A stretch of 17,341 bases of DNA from JAAFIP01 sp043766985 (GTDB taxonomy: Bacteria > Pseudomonadota > Gammaproteobacteria > Burkholderiales > Burkholderiaceae_C): NCBI GenBank assembly GCA_043766985.1, contig JAYUHM010000049.1, forward strand, positions 1 to 17,341, in the 5' to 3' direction. The position numbers and the translations under genes were made by a program. The first letter of the stretch is position 1. Every line of letters begins with the position of its first letter. Under the pieces are notes generated by a model. The model saw only the letters and a program-made list of their open reading frames with translations. It searched no databases and was not told where the DNA came from. Below are positions 1-7,195 of the stretch, one piece after another.

Positions 1-70
1 CGTTAACGACTGCATTGATCAACGCCTAGCCAATTTTGGAGCTCCTGTGGAGTGAACTGGACTCGGCTAA

Positions 71-331
71 ATCGTTCTGCCGCCCAGACTCCTAGGCCGC
101 CTGGCAGTAGCCACCGCATTCCAAGGCCAAGGAGTAGGCTCTGTACTACTTGTGGATGCCTGCAAAAAAGTACTGCAAGCGCAAGAGATATTGGCCGTGG
201 CCGGGCTGGTGGTCGATGCGAAAGACCACCACGCCGCCAGGTTTTATAAACATCTTGGGTTCACCCCCTTGAACCAGCAAGCGCATCGACTTTTTCTACC
301 GATGCAGGTTTTGCAAGGGCTGGTTACCTGA
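71..331 (+). pseudogene. 3' remnant of a GNAT-family N-acetyltransferase (TacT-like)
   Basis: Read from 71 to the TGA at 329-331, this frame gives 86 residues with a good GNAT C-terminal half. It has a beta strand LLGRLAV, an acetyl-CoA pyrophosphate-binding loop FQGQGVGSVLL (residues 18-27), then VVDAKDHHAARFYKHLGF (residues 48-64) with the usual late tyrosine at 59. The pattern resembles GNAT toxins of type II toxin-antitoxin systems, which are about 160-170 residues long. The same frame is closed by TAA at 68-70 and TGA at 53-55, and no start codon with a ribosome binding site precedes the conserved part. The N-terminal half is therefore missing or out of frame. No partner antitoxin gene is visible, but it could lie left of the window. 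A non-toxin GNAT enzyme remains possible. Confidence 0.6.
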
Positions 332-638
332 CTGATCTGCATAGCGATCAGAAATGGTGTCTGGCCCCTTTATTCCCTCACTTGGATGGTCCGGTGGGCT
401 TGGTTACATAAACGGCTAAAGGCGCATCGCTTAAGTTTGCCAGCGCACAGACTACAGCGTGGGACGAGCCCAAGATAGGGGCGCACGTCGTGGCGTTCTG
501 CAGGCTTCGCGCATGAGGAGGCCAGCCATCCCCAGCTTCCCCATCCGCCTGTCGACACTGCGGCGCGGTGGTCTCTCTGCGCGGACAGAGAGACAGGAAC
601 GTCGTTAGCACGATGCGATCCGTATCGGAAGCGCCATC
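332..638. other. gene-free stretch between GNAT remnant and secreted protein
   Basis: I find no reading frame here with a credible start, ribosome binding site and recognisable product. The overlapping minus-strand frames have no family-like motifs. The only clear structure is the stem-loop at 571-594. A string ggtgtctggccccttt near 356-371 looks like the edge of a repeat, but no second copy is present in the window. Confidence 0.5.
571..594. repeat. perfect 9-bp stem-loop upstream of the 639 gene
   Basis: GTCTCTCTG (571-579) and CAGAGAGAC (586-594) are perfect inverted copies around a 6-base loop. The structure sits 44 bases before the start codon at 639. No T-run follows, so a standard intrinsic terminator is unlikely. 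An operator or a 5'-leader hairpin of the downstream gene fits better. Confidence 0.6.
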
Positions 639-1082
639 ATGACCATGAATAAACTGGCAGCAGTTTTTTTGTTGCTCGCAGCCCAAACGGCCCCGGCCGA
701 TGAACGCTGGATTGACTTGGGCCACAAGGCGCAAGGCAAGTTTTCGCTTGACATGGCTTCGGTCGTCGACAACCGAAATGTGCGCATGAATGTGGATATC
801 AAGGAAGCACACGTCAAGATTGAATGGTCAGACACACGTAACGGCTACGACCAGCTTGATTCGACACTTCTTTTCGACTGTGACCATCAGCTCTTTGGCA
901 ATGGAGAGGACAAGTTTCGCCTCAAGGGTGCTGTGGTCAAACACCTCATTTACCATGATGTTGATCTGCACAAGGTGACTGCCGAAGTGGCGATCAAGGC
1001 ATGGGAGCAGGTCTGCGCAAAGACCTTTAACCGAACCGATCTTGCGCCGCTGCCATTGCCAAGCAGCAAAAACACGGTGTAG
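639..1082 (+). CDS. small secreted protein, surface-adhesin protein E-like
   Basis: This 147-residue protein begins with a Sec signal peptide: a hydrophobic core AAVFLLLAA, with probable cleavage after APA at residue 20. The mature part has the layout I associate with the surface-adhesin protein E family: an early Trp (W24), a GKFSLDMASV segment, a central beta-rich stretch, a cysteine in LFDCD (C81), and a late AWEQVC (C126). The two cysteines could form a disulfide in the periplasm or at the surface. The start at 639 has GGAAG at 627-631, seven bases upstream; an internal ATG at 645 is an alternative. The gene stands alone and converges on the minus-strand gene ending at 1319. The family call is by pattern only, and a periplasmic protein of unknown role is the safe reading. 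Confidence 0.65.
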   Translation: MTMNKLAAVFLLLAAQTAPADERWIDLGHKAQGKFSLDMASVVDNRNVRMNVDIKEAHVKIEWSDTRNGYDQLDSTLLFDCDHQLFGNGEDKFRLKGAVVKHLIYHDVDLHKVTAEVAIKAWEQVCAKTFNRTDLAPLPLPSSKNTV

Positions 1083-1318
1083 GGCGATGCGGGGCTGCCG
1101 TGCCAGTGAAGAGGTGTCCCCTGCGCGCGCACTGACGAACGCACCAAAATGTCTCTTGGTGGCTTTACCCGTAAGCAGCATCTGGCCATCGCGGCGACAT
1201 CGCTCTACTTTTGATGCCGATGATTATCGGGGGATTACCGGGTTGTCCCACTTGATAGTTGATTATGGGAAACGGGAGACCCTGTAGTCCGTAGTCCGCA
1301 ATCTTCAAGTTTGAAAAT

Positions 1319-2764
1319 TCAAGGGTACATCTTCTGGAACCACTTGTAATAGTGTTGAGCAAGCGTATCGTTTGGCGTATTTTTCAGAAGTTGAAGGTAT
1401 TGCCGTTCAAGCCCATCAATATCTGTCATGTTCAGATAGACATCGATTAAACGCCACCTGATGTCGTTGCGCTCAGGCGCAAGTTCCAATACCTTTTCGT
1501 ACATAGGTGCAGCCGCTTCGATCCAATACATTTCAAAATGCAGCAGTTCGGCTAACAGCAGGTACGGCATAGCTTGATTTGGAGCCTGCTCAACATATTG
1601 CTCCGCACTGCGTATTTTTTCCTTTAAATTAAATGGCTGTTCGATGAGTGCTGGAGTGCGAGATCGATCAAAATATACAGGCCTCGCACGCTCTCGGTCT
1701 GCGCTTTCCAACCAAACGAACGCATACGGAGAGTCGGCATATTTGGGGACGCTGCTGCCATCTTCCGATAGATGAAAATACACCCAAGCTTTTGCCTCAT
1801 CAATTAACCAAAGTCCTTGCTCGTTCTTGCGCAACAATATCGGCAACACAGGTGCGCCAGGCTGAAAGATCGCTACAGCCAGATCGCCTTGCTCGCGTAT
1901 TTGGTAGGGCTGCGCTTTTTGATAGTACGCGTAAATCCGCTGTAGGTAACCCGGCGCATGCGGTTTATTCATACGAAAATAACGACTGCCCTCTGTCAGC
2001 AGAGGCAGTTGGGGCGCACCAATACCTAGATCAAGCGACGCAAGATAGCGCTGAACCACTACCTCAGCCGATGTGTCAGGCCGCATTTCTTTTGCTGCAC
2101 CGGGTGGGAGTGCTACCAGCTCACGCTGGACTTGCTCCACACTGGCTGCATAACTGCGTCCCACTATGCCGCCCCCGCCGGACATATAGCGCGTCAGATA
2201 TTGACCAGGCTCCGTATTGAGTAGAGGCATCTCCGATAGTTGCCCCGTCTTGCGATAGTCCAGATAATGCAGGCCCATAGTGACCATGAGTTCGGTCAAA
2301 AAATCGCGCCGCGCAAAGGCGGACTTTGCAAGCATGAAGGTGCGTGCGCCTTCTTCAAGACGGTGGCAAATCAGGTCCGGAAATATGGGTTCAAGTTCAT
2401 AAGAAGTCTCGATCTTGAACAAACGTTCCTGTTCTGACCACACCAGCAAAATACCTTTTCCTTGAAACCCTTCGCTGAGCCGTAACTTCTTGAAAATGCT
2501 TGCAGCATATTCTTCAATGGTGGTCAGTGGCGGGAGTTTGTCTTTCAGAACAATCCCCATTTGAATTTGGGTTCTGTCCTGGAACGTGCGAATCGATGAT
2601 CTCAACGCGCGGTCGTATTTGCGGTCATTTGTTTCATTGACAAACAGCACGCCATCTTCTGATTTAAAGGCCACACGGGAAGATCGATAATTAACGTAGG
2701 CTGCGGCTAAAGCCATTAACGCGCAAGCAACCACAAGCGCAACAGCACGAGACCCTAGCTTCAT
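1319..2764 (-). CDS. membrane-anchored TPM-domain protein with C-terminal TPR-like helices
   Basis: The protein has 481 residues from ATG 2764. Residues about 5-25 form one hydrophobic segment (signal anchor). Residues about 45-172 resemble the TPM domain (YgcG/Psb32 family): a conserved start VLFVNETNDRKY, the region TIEEYAASIFKKL, the GKGILLVW strand, then LFKIETSYELEPIF. Residues about 232-335 look like a compact alpha+beta domain, perhaps NTF2-like. Residues about 385-475 form helix pairs of TPR type (YLLLAELLHFEMY, MYEKVLELAPE). TPM domains occur in membrane or periplasmic proteins linked to respiratory or photosystem upkeep or acid-phosphatase activity; the role here is unknown. The start overlaps the TGA of the upstream gene as ATGA, which favours translational coupling over a GTG at 2782. 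The region is more AT-rich than the rpoS cluster. Confidence 0.7.
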   Translation of the reverse strand: MKLGSRAVALVVACALMALAAAYVNYRSSRVAFKSEDGVLFVNETNDRKYDRALRSSIRTFQDRTQIQMGIVLKDKLPPLTTIEEYAASIFKKLRLSEGFQGKGILLVWSEQERLFKIETSYELEPIFPDLICHRLEEGARTFMLAKSAFARRDFLTELMVTMGLHYLDYRKTGQLSEMPLLNTEPGQYLTRYMSGGGGIVGRSYAASVEQVQRELVALPPGAAKEMRPDTSAEVVVQRYLASLDLGIGAPQLPLLTEGSRYFRMNKPHAPGYLQRIYAYYQKAQPYQIREQGDLAVAIFQPGAPVLPILLRKNEQGLWLIDEAKAWVYFHLSEDGSSVPKYADSPYAFVWLESADRERARPVYFDRSRTPALIEQPFNLKEKIRSAEQYVEQAPNQAMPYLLLAELLHFEMYWIEAAAPMYEKVLELAPERNDIRWRLIDVYLNMTDIDGLERQYLQLLKNTPNDTLAQHYYKWFQKMYP

Positions 2765-3312
2765 AGAAAGTCGAGCGCGCACAGGTAGTCAAAAAATGCA
2801 GTCTTGTTGACAGCAGGTTCACTTGAAAAACTTTGCATCAAGATGCTGTAGGCACGGTGCAATTTTTGGCTAGCTTGATAAACATCAGGCGTAAATGCAG
2901 GGTTATATTTGCCAAGCGCTTCCTTGTCTCGCATTTTGGTTTCAAAAAATTGTCGCTGATCCTCAATCGCCTGAAGAACCAGATTTTGAACTGGTTTAAT
3001 TTCTGTCGGTACCTGTAGAGATGCAAAAGAACCGGCGAGGCTACGGTAATCAGCCATCACTTTTTTAATTCCCTGATTATCGCCAGAACGAAAAGCATTG
3101 AGGCCTTCCACGCGCAGCACAGTGCCGCGATCTGCAAAGTGAAACACCTGCTGTAAAGCGGAAACCTGAGTCGTTGAAAGCTTGGACGCACGTGCATCAA
3201 AAATTGTGCGTTGATGTGGGATGGCGGCATAAGCGTCTTCAACGGTCATTGCCTGAACATTGACAGACAAGATGCAGCAAATAAGCAGGATGGTGAACGT
3301 TATTTTTTTCAT
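2761..3312 (-). CDS. secreted protein of unknown function, coupled to the TPM gene
   Basis: This 183-residue protein has a clear Sec signal peptide: KK, then ITFTILLICCILSV, with probable cleavage after VQA at residue 21. The mature part is predicted largely helical, without transmembrane segments or catalytic motifs I recognise. It contains several Gln- and Lys-rich stretches, such as ALQQVFHFADRG and QAIEDQRQFFETKMRDKEALG. It overlaps the downstream TPM gene by four bases (ATGA), so the two are almost certainly co-translated and may act together in the periplasm. No strong ribosome binding site precedes ATG 3312. I do not recognise the family, and base composition is low-GC compared with the genes to its right. 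Confidence 0.65.
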   Translation of the reverse strand: MKKITFTILLICCILSVNVQAMTVEDAYAAIPHQRTIFDARASKLSTTQVSALQQVFHFADRGTVLRVEGLNAFRSGDNQGIKKVMADYRSLAGSFASLQVPTEIKPVQNLVLQAIEDQRQFFETKMRDKEALGKYNPAFTPDVYQASQKLHRAYSILMQSFSSEPAVNKTAFFDYLCALDFL

Positions 3313-3455
3313 AAATTGCGATTGCTGGAGCCTATCTTGGTGCTGAAATGAGCGATGCTAAATGACACCGATGCTCGGCACTGGTTATAAACTTGGTCAT
3401 GCTGCCTTCCTCCCGTCTTGTTCATTTGCAGGAAAAATGAGGTCAGCGACTGTCT

Positions 3456-4253
3456 TCAAACCCAAGCCTTCAAATACTCATCCCAATGCGACTCCGTAGG
3501 CGCTAGATTCCCCAGCGTCTCCTTCACAAACGCAATCTCCGTGTCGTACTCCGCCTCCGTCAACCCGCCGCGCATTTTCTGAAAACGGGCGTAGAGCAAA
3601 TAGGTGTTCATCACGTCGGTTTCGCAGTAGCGGCGCACGTCGTCGGTTTTGCCGTCCAGGTACTGGGCATACACCTGGCTGCCGTCCATGCCTAGCTTGC
3701 CGGGGAAGCCGCACAGCTTGGCCATGGCGTCCAGGGGGGCGTTGTTTTTGGGCTGGTACATGGCCAGCAGGTCCATCAGGTCGAGGTGGCGCATGTGGTA
3801 GCGGCCGATGTAGTTGTTGTATTTGAACTCTTTGTCGCCGTAGCTACCGCCGTCGCCCAGGTCCCAGTATTTGTCGGCCACTACGCCGTGCTTGAGGCCC
3901 CGGTAGTGCAGCACGGGCAGGTCAAAGCCGCCGCCGTTCCAGCTGACGAGTTGCGGCACATGCTTTTCGATGATGTTGAAAAACTGCTGGACGATTTTGC
4001 CTTCAGACTTGTCGTCTTTGTCTGCCAGCGAATGGATTTTGAGGCCATCGGCATTGCGAAAGACGGCGCTGATGCACAGAATGCGCTGCAGGTGCAGGGG
4101 CATGAAGTCGGATTTATTGGCGGCTTTGCGCTCGGCCACCCAGGCTTCGTACACCTGGGCGTCGGTGTGCTCGGGCGGTGCGCCACCCAGGGCGCGCAGC
4201 CCCGCTACGTCGGGGATGGATTCGATGTCAAATACAAGTACAGGCCAGGTCAT
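3456..4253 (-). CDS. predicted 3'-5' exonuclease, DNA polymerase B-like (DNA_pol_B_exo2 type)
   Basis: This 265-residue DnaQ-fold exonuclease carries the three exonuclease motifs. Motif I is FDIES with D9 and E11. Motif II is in SWNGGGFDLPVL with N106 and D111. Motif III is in YCETDVMNTY with Y209 and D213. The HLDLMDLLAMY segment (residues 156-166) is also typical of the group. Such proteins resemble the proofreading domain of family B polymerases but lack the polymerase; their biological role is poorly defined. The gene starts 39 bases after the rpoS stop on the same strand, so it is probably the last gene of the surE-pcm-nlpD-rpoS operon and may be induced with rpoS. No strong ribosome binding site is seen; the start is fixed by the short distance to motif I. 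Confidence 0.85.
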   Translation of the reverse strand: MTWPVLVFDIESIPDVAGLRALGGAPPEHTDAQVYEAWVAERKAANKSDFMPLHLQRILCISAVFRNADGLKIHSLADKDDKSEGKIVQQFFNIIEKHVPQLVSWNGGGFDLPVLHYRGLKHGVVADKYWDLGDGGSYGDKEFKYNNYIGRYHMRHLDLMDLLAMYQPKNNAPLDAMAKLCGFPGKLGMDGSQVYAQYLDGKTDDVRRYCETDVMNTYLLYARFQKMRGGLTEAEYDTEIAFVKETLGNLAPTESHWDEYLKAWV

Positions 4254-4292
4254 AGACAGGATCGTAACCCATCGACAGCGCTGCGCGCGGCA

Positions 4293-5360
4293 CTACAACA
4301 GCGCGTCCCGCCCTGCGCCGCTTTTTTGCATGCTGCGTTTGAGCTTGCCCAGTGCTTCGTTTTGAATTTGCCGCACGCGCTCGCGCGTTAAACCCAGGCG
4401 AATGCTCAGCACGTCCAGCGTTTCTTCGTCGTGCTCGTGCAGGCCAAAGCGGCCGTCCAGCACCTCTTTCTCGCGCGGGCTGAGGATGCTGATCCAGTTG
4501 TCCAGCAGCAACTGCACCTCGTGCGCTTGGGTAATGTCGGTGGGGGCGTTGGCTTCGTCTGCGGTCAGGTTGTCGGCCATGGTGGATGTGCTCTCGTCGT
4601 CGCTGGTGCTGCGCGATGCGTCTAGCGAATGTGCTGGCTCGGCCAGTACCAGCAGGCGCTGAATGTCGGCCACGTCGCGGCCCAGCAGCGCGGCGATGTC
4701 TTCGGGCCGCACGCCCTCGGTGCGGGTGGCGTTGAACTGGCTGTCAGACTCCAGATCGCGCTTGGCGCGCAGCACCTGTTGCACCTCACGCACAATGTGC
4801 ACCGGCAGGCGCACCACGCGGCTTTGGTTCATCAGCGCGCGCTCTACCGACTGGCGAATCCACCACATGGCGTAAGTTGAAAAGCGAAAGCCCATCGACG
4901 GGTCAAACTTTTCTACGGCTTGCATCAGGCCCAGATTGCCCTCTTCCACCAAGTCGGCCAGCGGCACGCCACGGCCCAGGTAGGCCTTGGCCACGCTGAC
5001 CACCAAACGCAGGTTGTGCTCTACCATGGACTGGCGGGCGGCAAAGTCGCCAGCGGCAGCGCGCACGGCCATGGCGTGCTCTTGGCTGGCGGTAAACAAG
5101 GGGGTGCGGCGAATGCCGTGCAGGTAGGCCGAGAGGGCGTCGCCCGTCTCTAGCGACTCAGACCGATGAGGGCTGGCATGGGGCGTTGCGTGGGGGGGCG
5201 CGTCAGGCAAAGCCGTATTTTCCAACAACTCCATAGCTACAAAATCAATAGCTGCTTGTGCTATGTTCTGTTGGGCCGGAGCGTGATTTAGCTCTGAATT
5301 GCCCGCTGCCAGTGGCACAACGCTGGGACGCAGTTTGCGGCGAGCGTTGGGCGTGGTCAT
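4293..5360 (-). CDS. rpoS: RNA polymerase sigma factor RpoS
   Basis: This 355-residue sigma-70 family factor directs RNA polymerase to stationary-phase and general-stress promoters. Region 1.2 covers about 72-110 (GDALSAYLHGIRRTPLFTA). Region 2 covers about 113-180, with EHNLRLVVSVAKAYLGRG and the promoter-melting segment FRFSTYAMWWIRQSVERA. Region 3 follows with VRLPVHIVREVQQV, and region 4.2 ends in LGLTRERVRQIQNEALGKLKR (322-342). It is about 25 residues longer than the E. coli protein. Residues about 29-46 are encoded by a dispersed repeat (see 5231-5284). The start lies four bases past the end of nlpD, and its ribosome binding site, AGGTGAT, lies in the last nlpD codons. Expression is probably tied to nlpD translation or to promoters inside nlpD, as known in enterics; no promoter was identified here. 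Confidence 0.95.
   Translation of the reverse strand: MTTPNARRKLRPSVVPLAAGNSELNHAPAQQNIAQAAIDFVAMELLENTALPDAPPHATPHASPHRSESLETGDALSAYLHGIRRTPLFTASQEHAMAVRAAAGDFAARQSMVEHNLRLVVSVAKAYLGRGVPLADLVEEGNLGLMQAVEKFDPSMGFRFSTYAMWWIRQSVERALMNQSRVVRLPVHIVREVQQVLRAKRDLESDSQFNATRTEGVRPEDIAALLGRDVADIQRLLVLAEPAHSLDASRSTSDDESTSTMADNLTADEANAPTDITQAHEVQLLLDNWISILSPREKEVLDGRFGLHEHDEETLDVLSIRLGLTRERVRQIQNEALGKLKRSMQKSGAGRDALL
5231..5284 (-). repeat. dispersed short repeat, copy A (inside rpoS)
   Basis: Read on the minus strand, this stretch aligns without gaps to copy B at 7071-7120, about two thirds identical. The core AGCACAAGCAGCTA differs from B at one base, and both share TTTTGTAGCTAT. It also shares 22 of 29 bases with copy C (9103-9131). 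Short inverted arms AGCTA (5235-5239) and TAGCT (5249-5253) flank a 9-base spacer. The copy is in frame and encodes residues about 29-46 of RpoS, outside the conserved sigma regions. Confidence 0.65.
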
Positions 5361-5363
5361 GCA

Positions 5364-6317
5364 TCACCTGCTGGGTAAATACCTTGAGGGGTCTACGGGC
5401 TTGCCTTGGCGGCGAATTTCAAAGTGCAGCTTCACACGGTCAGAGTCACTTTGCCCAATCTCGGCAATTTTTTGGCCCTTGCGTACGGTTTGGTCTTCTT
5501 TGACCAACAGGGTTTGGTTGTGTGCGTACGCAGTGAGGTAGGTGTTGTTGTGCTTCAAAATAACCAGGTTGCCATAGCCGCGCAGGCCTGCACCGGCGTA
5601 CACCACGCGGCCGTCGCCCGCGGCCAATACCGGGTCGCCCAGCTTGCCTGCAATGTCCAGGCCCTTGTTTTTGGCTTCGTCAAAGCCGGCAATCACGGCG
5701 CCATTAGTCGGCCAGATCCAGGCCACGTCGTCGTCACCGGCAGACGACGCTGCTGGGGCGGGCACTGCAGCTACAGGTGCTGAGGGTGGTGCGCTGGGCG
5801 CAGTGGTGGCGGGCGCAGGTGTAGGGGCTGATGCGGCCGGGCGCGTGCCTGCTGGCGGCAGGTTGGTACCTACCACGGCGCTGGGTGGGGCAACCGGGCG
5901 GGGGATGAAGGCACCAGGCGTGACGTCGGAGGTAGTGCCGGGGGCAATGACGCGCAGCACTTGGCCTACTTCAATGATGTTGGGATTTTCCAGGCCGTTC
6001 CAGCGGGTGATGTCGCGCCAGTTTTGCCCGGTGTCCAGGCCAATGCGGATCATGGTGTCGCCGGGCTTGACGGTGTAGTAGCCGGGTTTGCCCGCGTTTT
6101 CTATGCCGGGCAGCGGCTTGGGCGGGGCTACGGTAGTGGTTAGGGGCGCAGCGGCAGGTGCGGTTGCCGAGGGCGCAGTGGCCGTTGGCGCGCCACGATC
6201 TTCAACCGGCGCGCGGCTTAGCGAGGTACTGCTACAGCCACTGAGCACAGCGCTTAAAGCTATTGCCGCGCCCAGAAGGGTTGTTTTTACCCAGGTTGAT
6301 TGTCGCTGTTGAATCAT
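5364..6317 (-). CDS. nlpD: NlpD/LppB-type lipoprotein: LysM plus degenerate M23 peptidase domain
   Basis: The 317-residue protein starts with a lipoprotein signal ending in the lipobox LSGC (C28). A LysM peptidoglycan-binding domain covers about 80-123 (YYTVKPGDTMIRIGLDTG, NPNIIEVGQVLRV). A long Pro/Ala-rich linker follows (about 130-195), then an M23/LytM domain at about 200-317. In the M23 domain the first zinc ligand His is replaced (NKGLD, N217) and the HxH pair reads KLH (K296, H298), while D221 and H266 remain. This matches enzymatically inactive NlpD/EnvC proteins, which activate cell-wall amidases (AmiC for NlpD) at the division site. GGGGA upstream of ATG 6317 supports the start. It lies between pcm and rpoS, the usual neighbourhood. 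Confidence 0.93.
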   Translation of the reverse strand: MIQQRQSTWVKTTLLGAAIALSAVLSGCSSTSLSRAPVEDRGAPTATAPSATAPAAAPLTTTVAPPKPLPGIENAGKPGYYTVKPGDTMIRIGLDTGQNWRDITRWNGLENPNIIEVGQVLRVIAPGTTSDVTPGAFIPRPVAPPSAVVGTNLPPAGTRPAASAPTPAPATTAPSAPPSAPVAAVPAPAASSAGDDDVAWIWPTNGAVIAGFDEAKNKGLDIAGKLGDPVLAAGDGRVVYAGAGLRGYGNLVILKHNNTYLTAYAHNQTLLVKEDQTVRKGQKIAEIGQSDSDRVKLHFEIRRQGKPVDPSRYLPSR

Positions 6318-6352
6318 TCCATCCCCATTTGAAGACCTTGTGTCGATCTTGG

Positions 6353-7195
6353 TTACATTACACCCGATTTTAAGGGTACAAAGTGCACCGCCTCAAGTAC
6401 TGTTTGCATTACCCCCTGTTTCGTTTTGTCCACCACCATCAGCGCCTGCGCACCGGTAGATGTAACCATGGGCGCCACCAAGCGCCCTCCCACCGCCAGC
6501 TGGTCTATCCACGCTGGGGGAATAGCGTCGCCGCCCGCCGCCGCTATGATGCCCGCATAGGGGCCGCCTCTGGGGTAGCCCAGCATGCCGTCGCCCAGCA
6601 GCAGGTGCAGGTGCGCTATGGCGTCTGGGCGCAGATTTTGCCGTGCTTTGTCGTGCAAACCGCGCAGCCGCTCCATGCTGTAGACCTCGCGGCACAGCTG
6701 GGCCAGCACGGCGGCCTGGTAGCCGCAGCCGGTGCCTATCTCCAGCACGCGGCCCATGCGGCCTTTGCTGTCCTGCACGCAGCCTTGGCGCAGCAGCTCC
6801 AGCATGCGGGCCACCACATTGGGCTTGGAGATGGTTTGGCCCAAACCTATGGGCAGGCTGGTGTCCTCGTAGGCTTGGCCCACCAAAGCGGTGTCCACAA
6901 ACCGGTGGCGCTCTATGGTTCGCATGGCCTGCAATACGGCGGCGTCACTGATGCCCTGTGCGGCCAGTTTGTCCACCATGCGCCCGCGCATGGCGTGCGA
7001 ATCCAGGCCAACGCCGCTGGGCGACGAGGGAGGCAACGCTGCAAGCGGTTTTTTTATGCCAATAGGGCCACCAGCCCTTTTATCAACAGCACGAGCAGCT
7101 ACTTTTTTTGTAGCTATTTGCGTTAATCCACTGGCTGAACGGGGCGTTGCGCCGTGGTTTGCGGGCATCTTGGCCGGAAAGCTGGGTCGGCTCAT
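6353..7195 (-). CDS. pcm: protein-L-isoaspartate O-methyltransferase
   Basis: Pcm uses S-adenosylmethionine to methylate isoaspartyl residues in aged proteins, starting their repair in the cytoplasm. The enzyme core begins near residue 69 (MRGRMVDKLAAQGI) and shows DTSLPIGLGQTISKPNVVARM (111-131) and the cofactor motif LEIGTGCGYQAAVLA (151-165), followed by a second SAM-contact region near LLLGDG. The usual length is about 210-220; here it is 280 because of a 65-68 residue basic, low-complexity N-terminal extension. Residues about 26-49 of it come from dispersed repeat copy B. A start at M69 has no ribosome binding site. ATG 7195 has AAAGG six bases upstream and overlaps the surE stop as ATGA, so I keep the long form. 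Confidence 0.92.
   Translation of the reverse strand: MSRPSFPAKMPANHGATPRSASGLTQIATKKVAARAVDKRAGGPIGIKKPLAALPPSSPSGVGLDSHAMRGRMVDKLAAQGISDAAVLQAMRTIERHRFVDTALVGQAYEDTSLPIGLGQTISKPNVVARMLELLRQGCVQDSKGRMGRVLEIGTGCGYQAAVLAQLCREVYSMERLRGLHDKARQNLRPDAIAHLHLLLGDGMLGYPRGGPYAGIIAAAGGDAIPPAWIDQLAVGGRLVAPMVTSTGAQALMVVDKTKQGVMQTVLEAVHFVPLKSGVM
7049..7120 (+). repeat. dispersed short repeat, copy B (inside pcm)
   Basis: This is the longest of three related copies. It begins with a T-run and tatgccaatagggccacc, continues with ccagccctttt, and ends with the core AGCACGAGCAGCTAC, a T7 loop and GTAGCTAT. The arms AGCTAC (7097-7102) and GTAGCT (7110-7115) are perfectly inverted. The opposite strand is read in frame as residues about 26-49 of Pcm. 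The pattern matches a short repeat I recall as widespread in Comamonadaceae genomes; that is recollection, not a search. Confidence 0.7.

Noticed and set aside
1083..1318. Small gene between the adhesin-like and TPM genes
   Set aside because: Open frames here have no ribosome binding site or family features; a short TTGAA/TTCAA palindrome near the TPM stop is too small to interpret.
3313..3455. Terminator after the exonuclease gene
   Set aside because: Only a very short stem (GTC/GAC) precedes a T-run on the minus strand; this is too weak to call.
6383..7126. 247-residue plus-strand open frame opposite pcm
   Set aside because: It is an antisense shadow of a strongly supported Pcm gene, with low-complexity Gln/His/Ala content.
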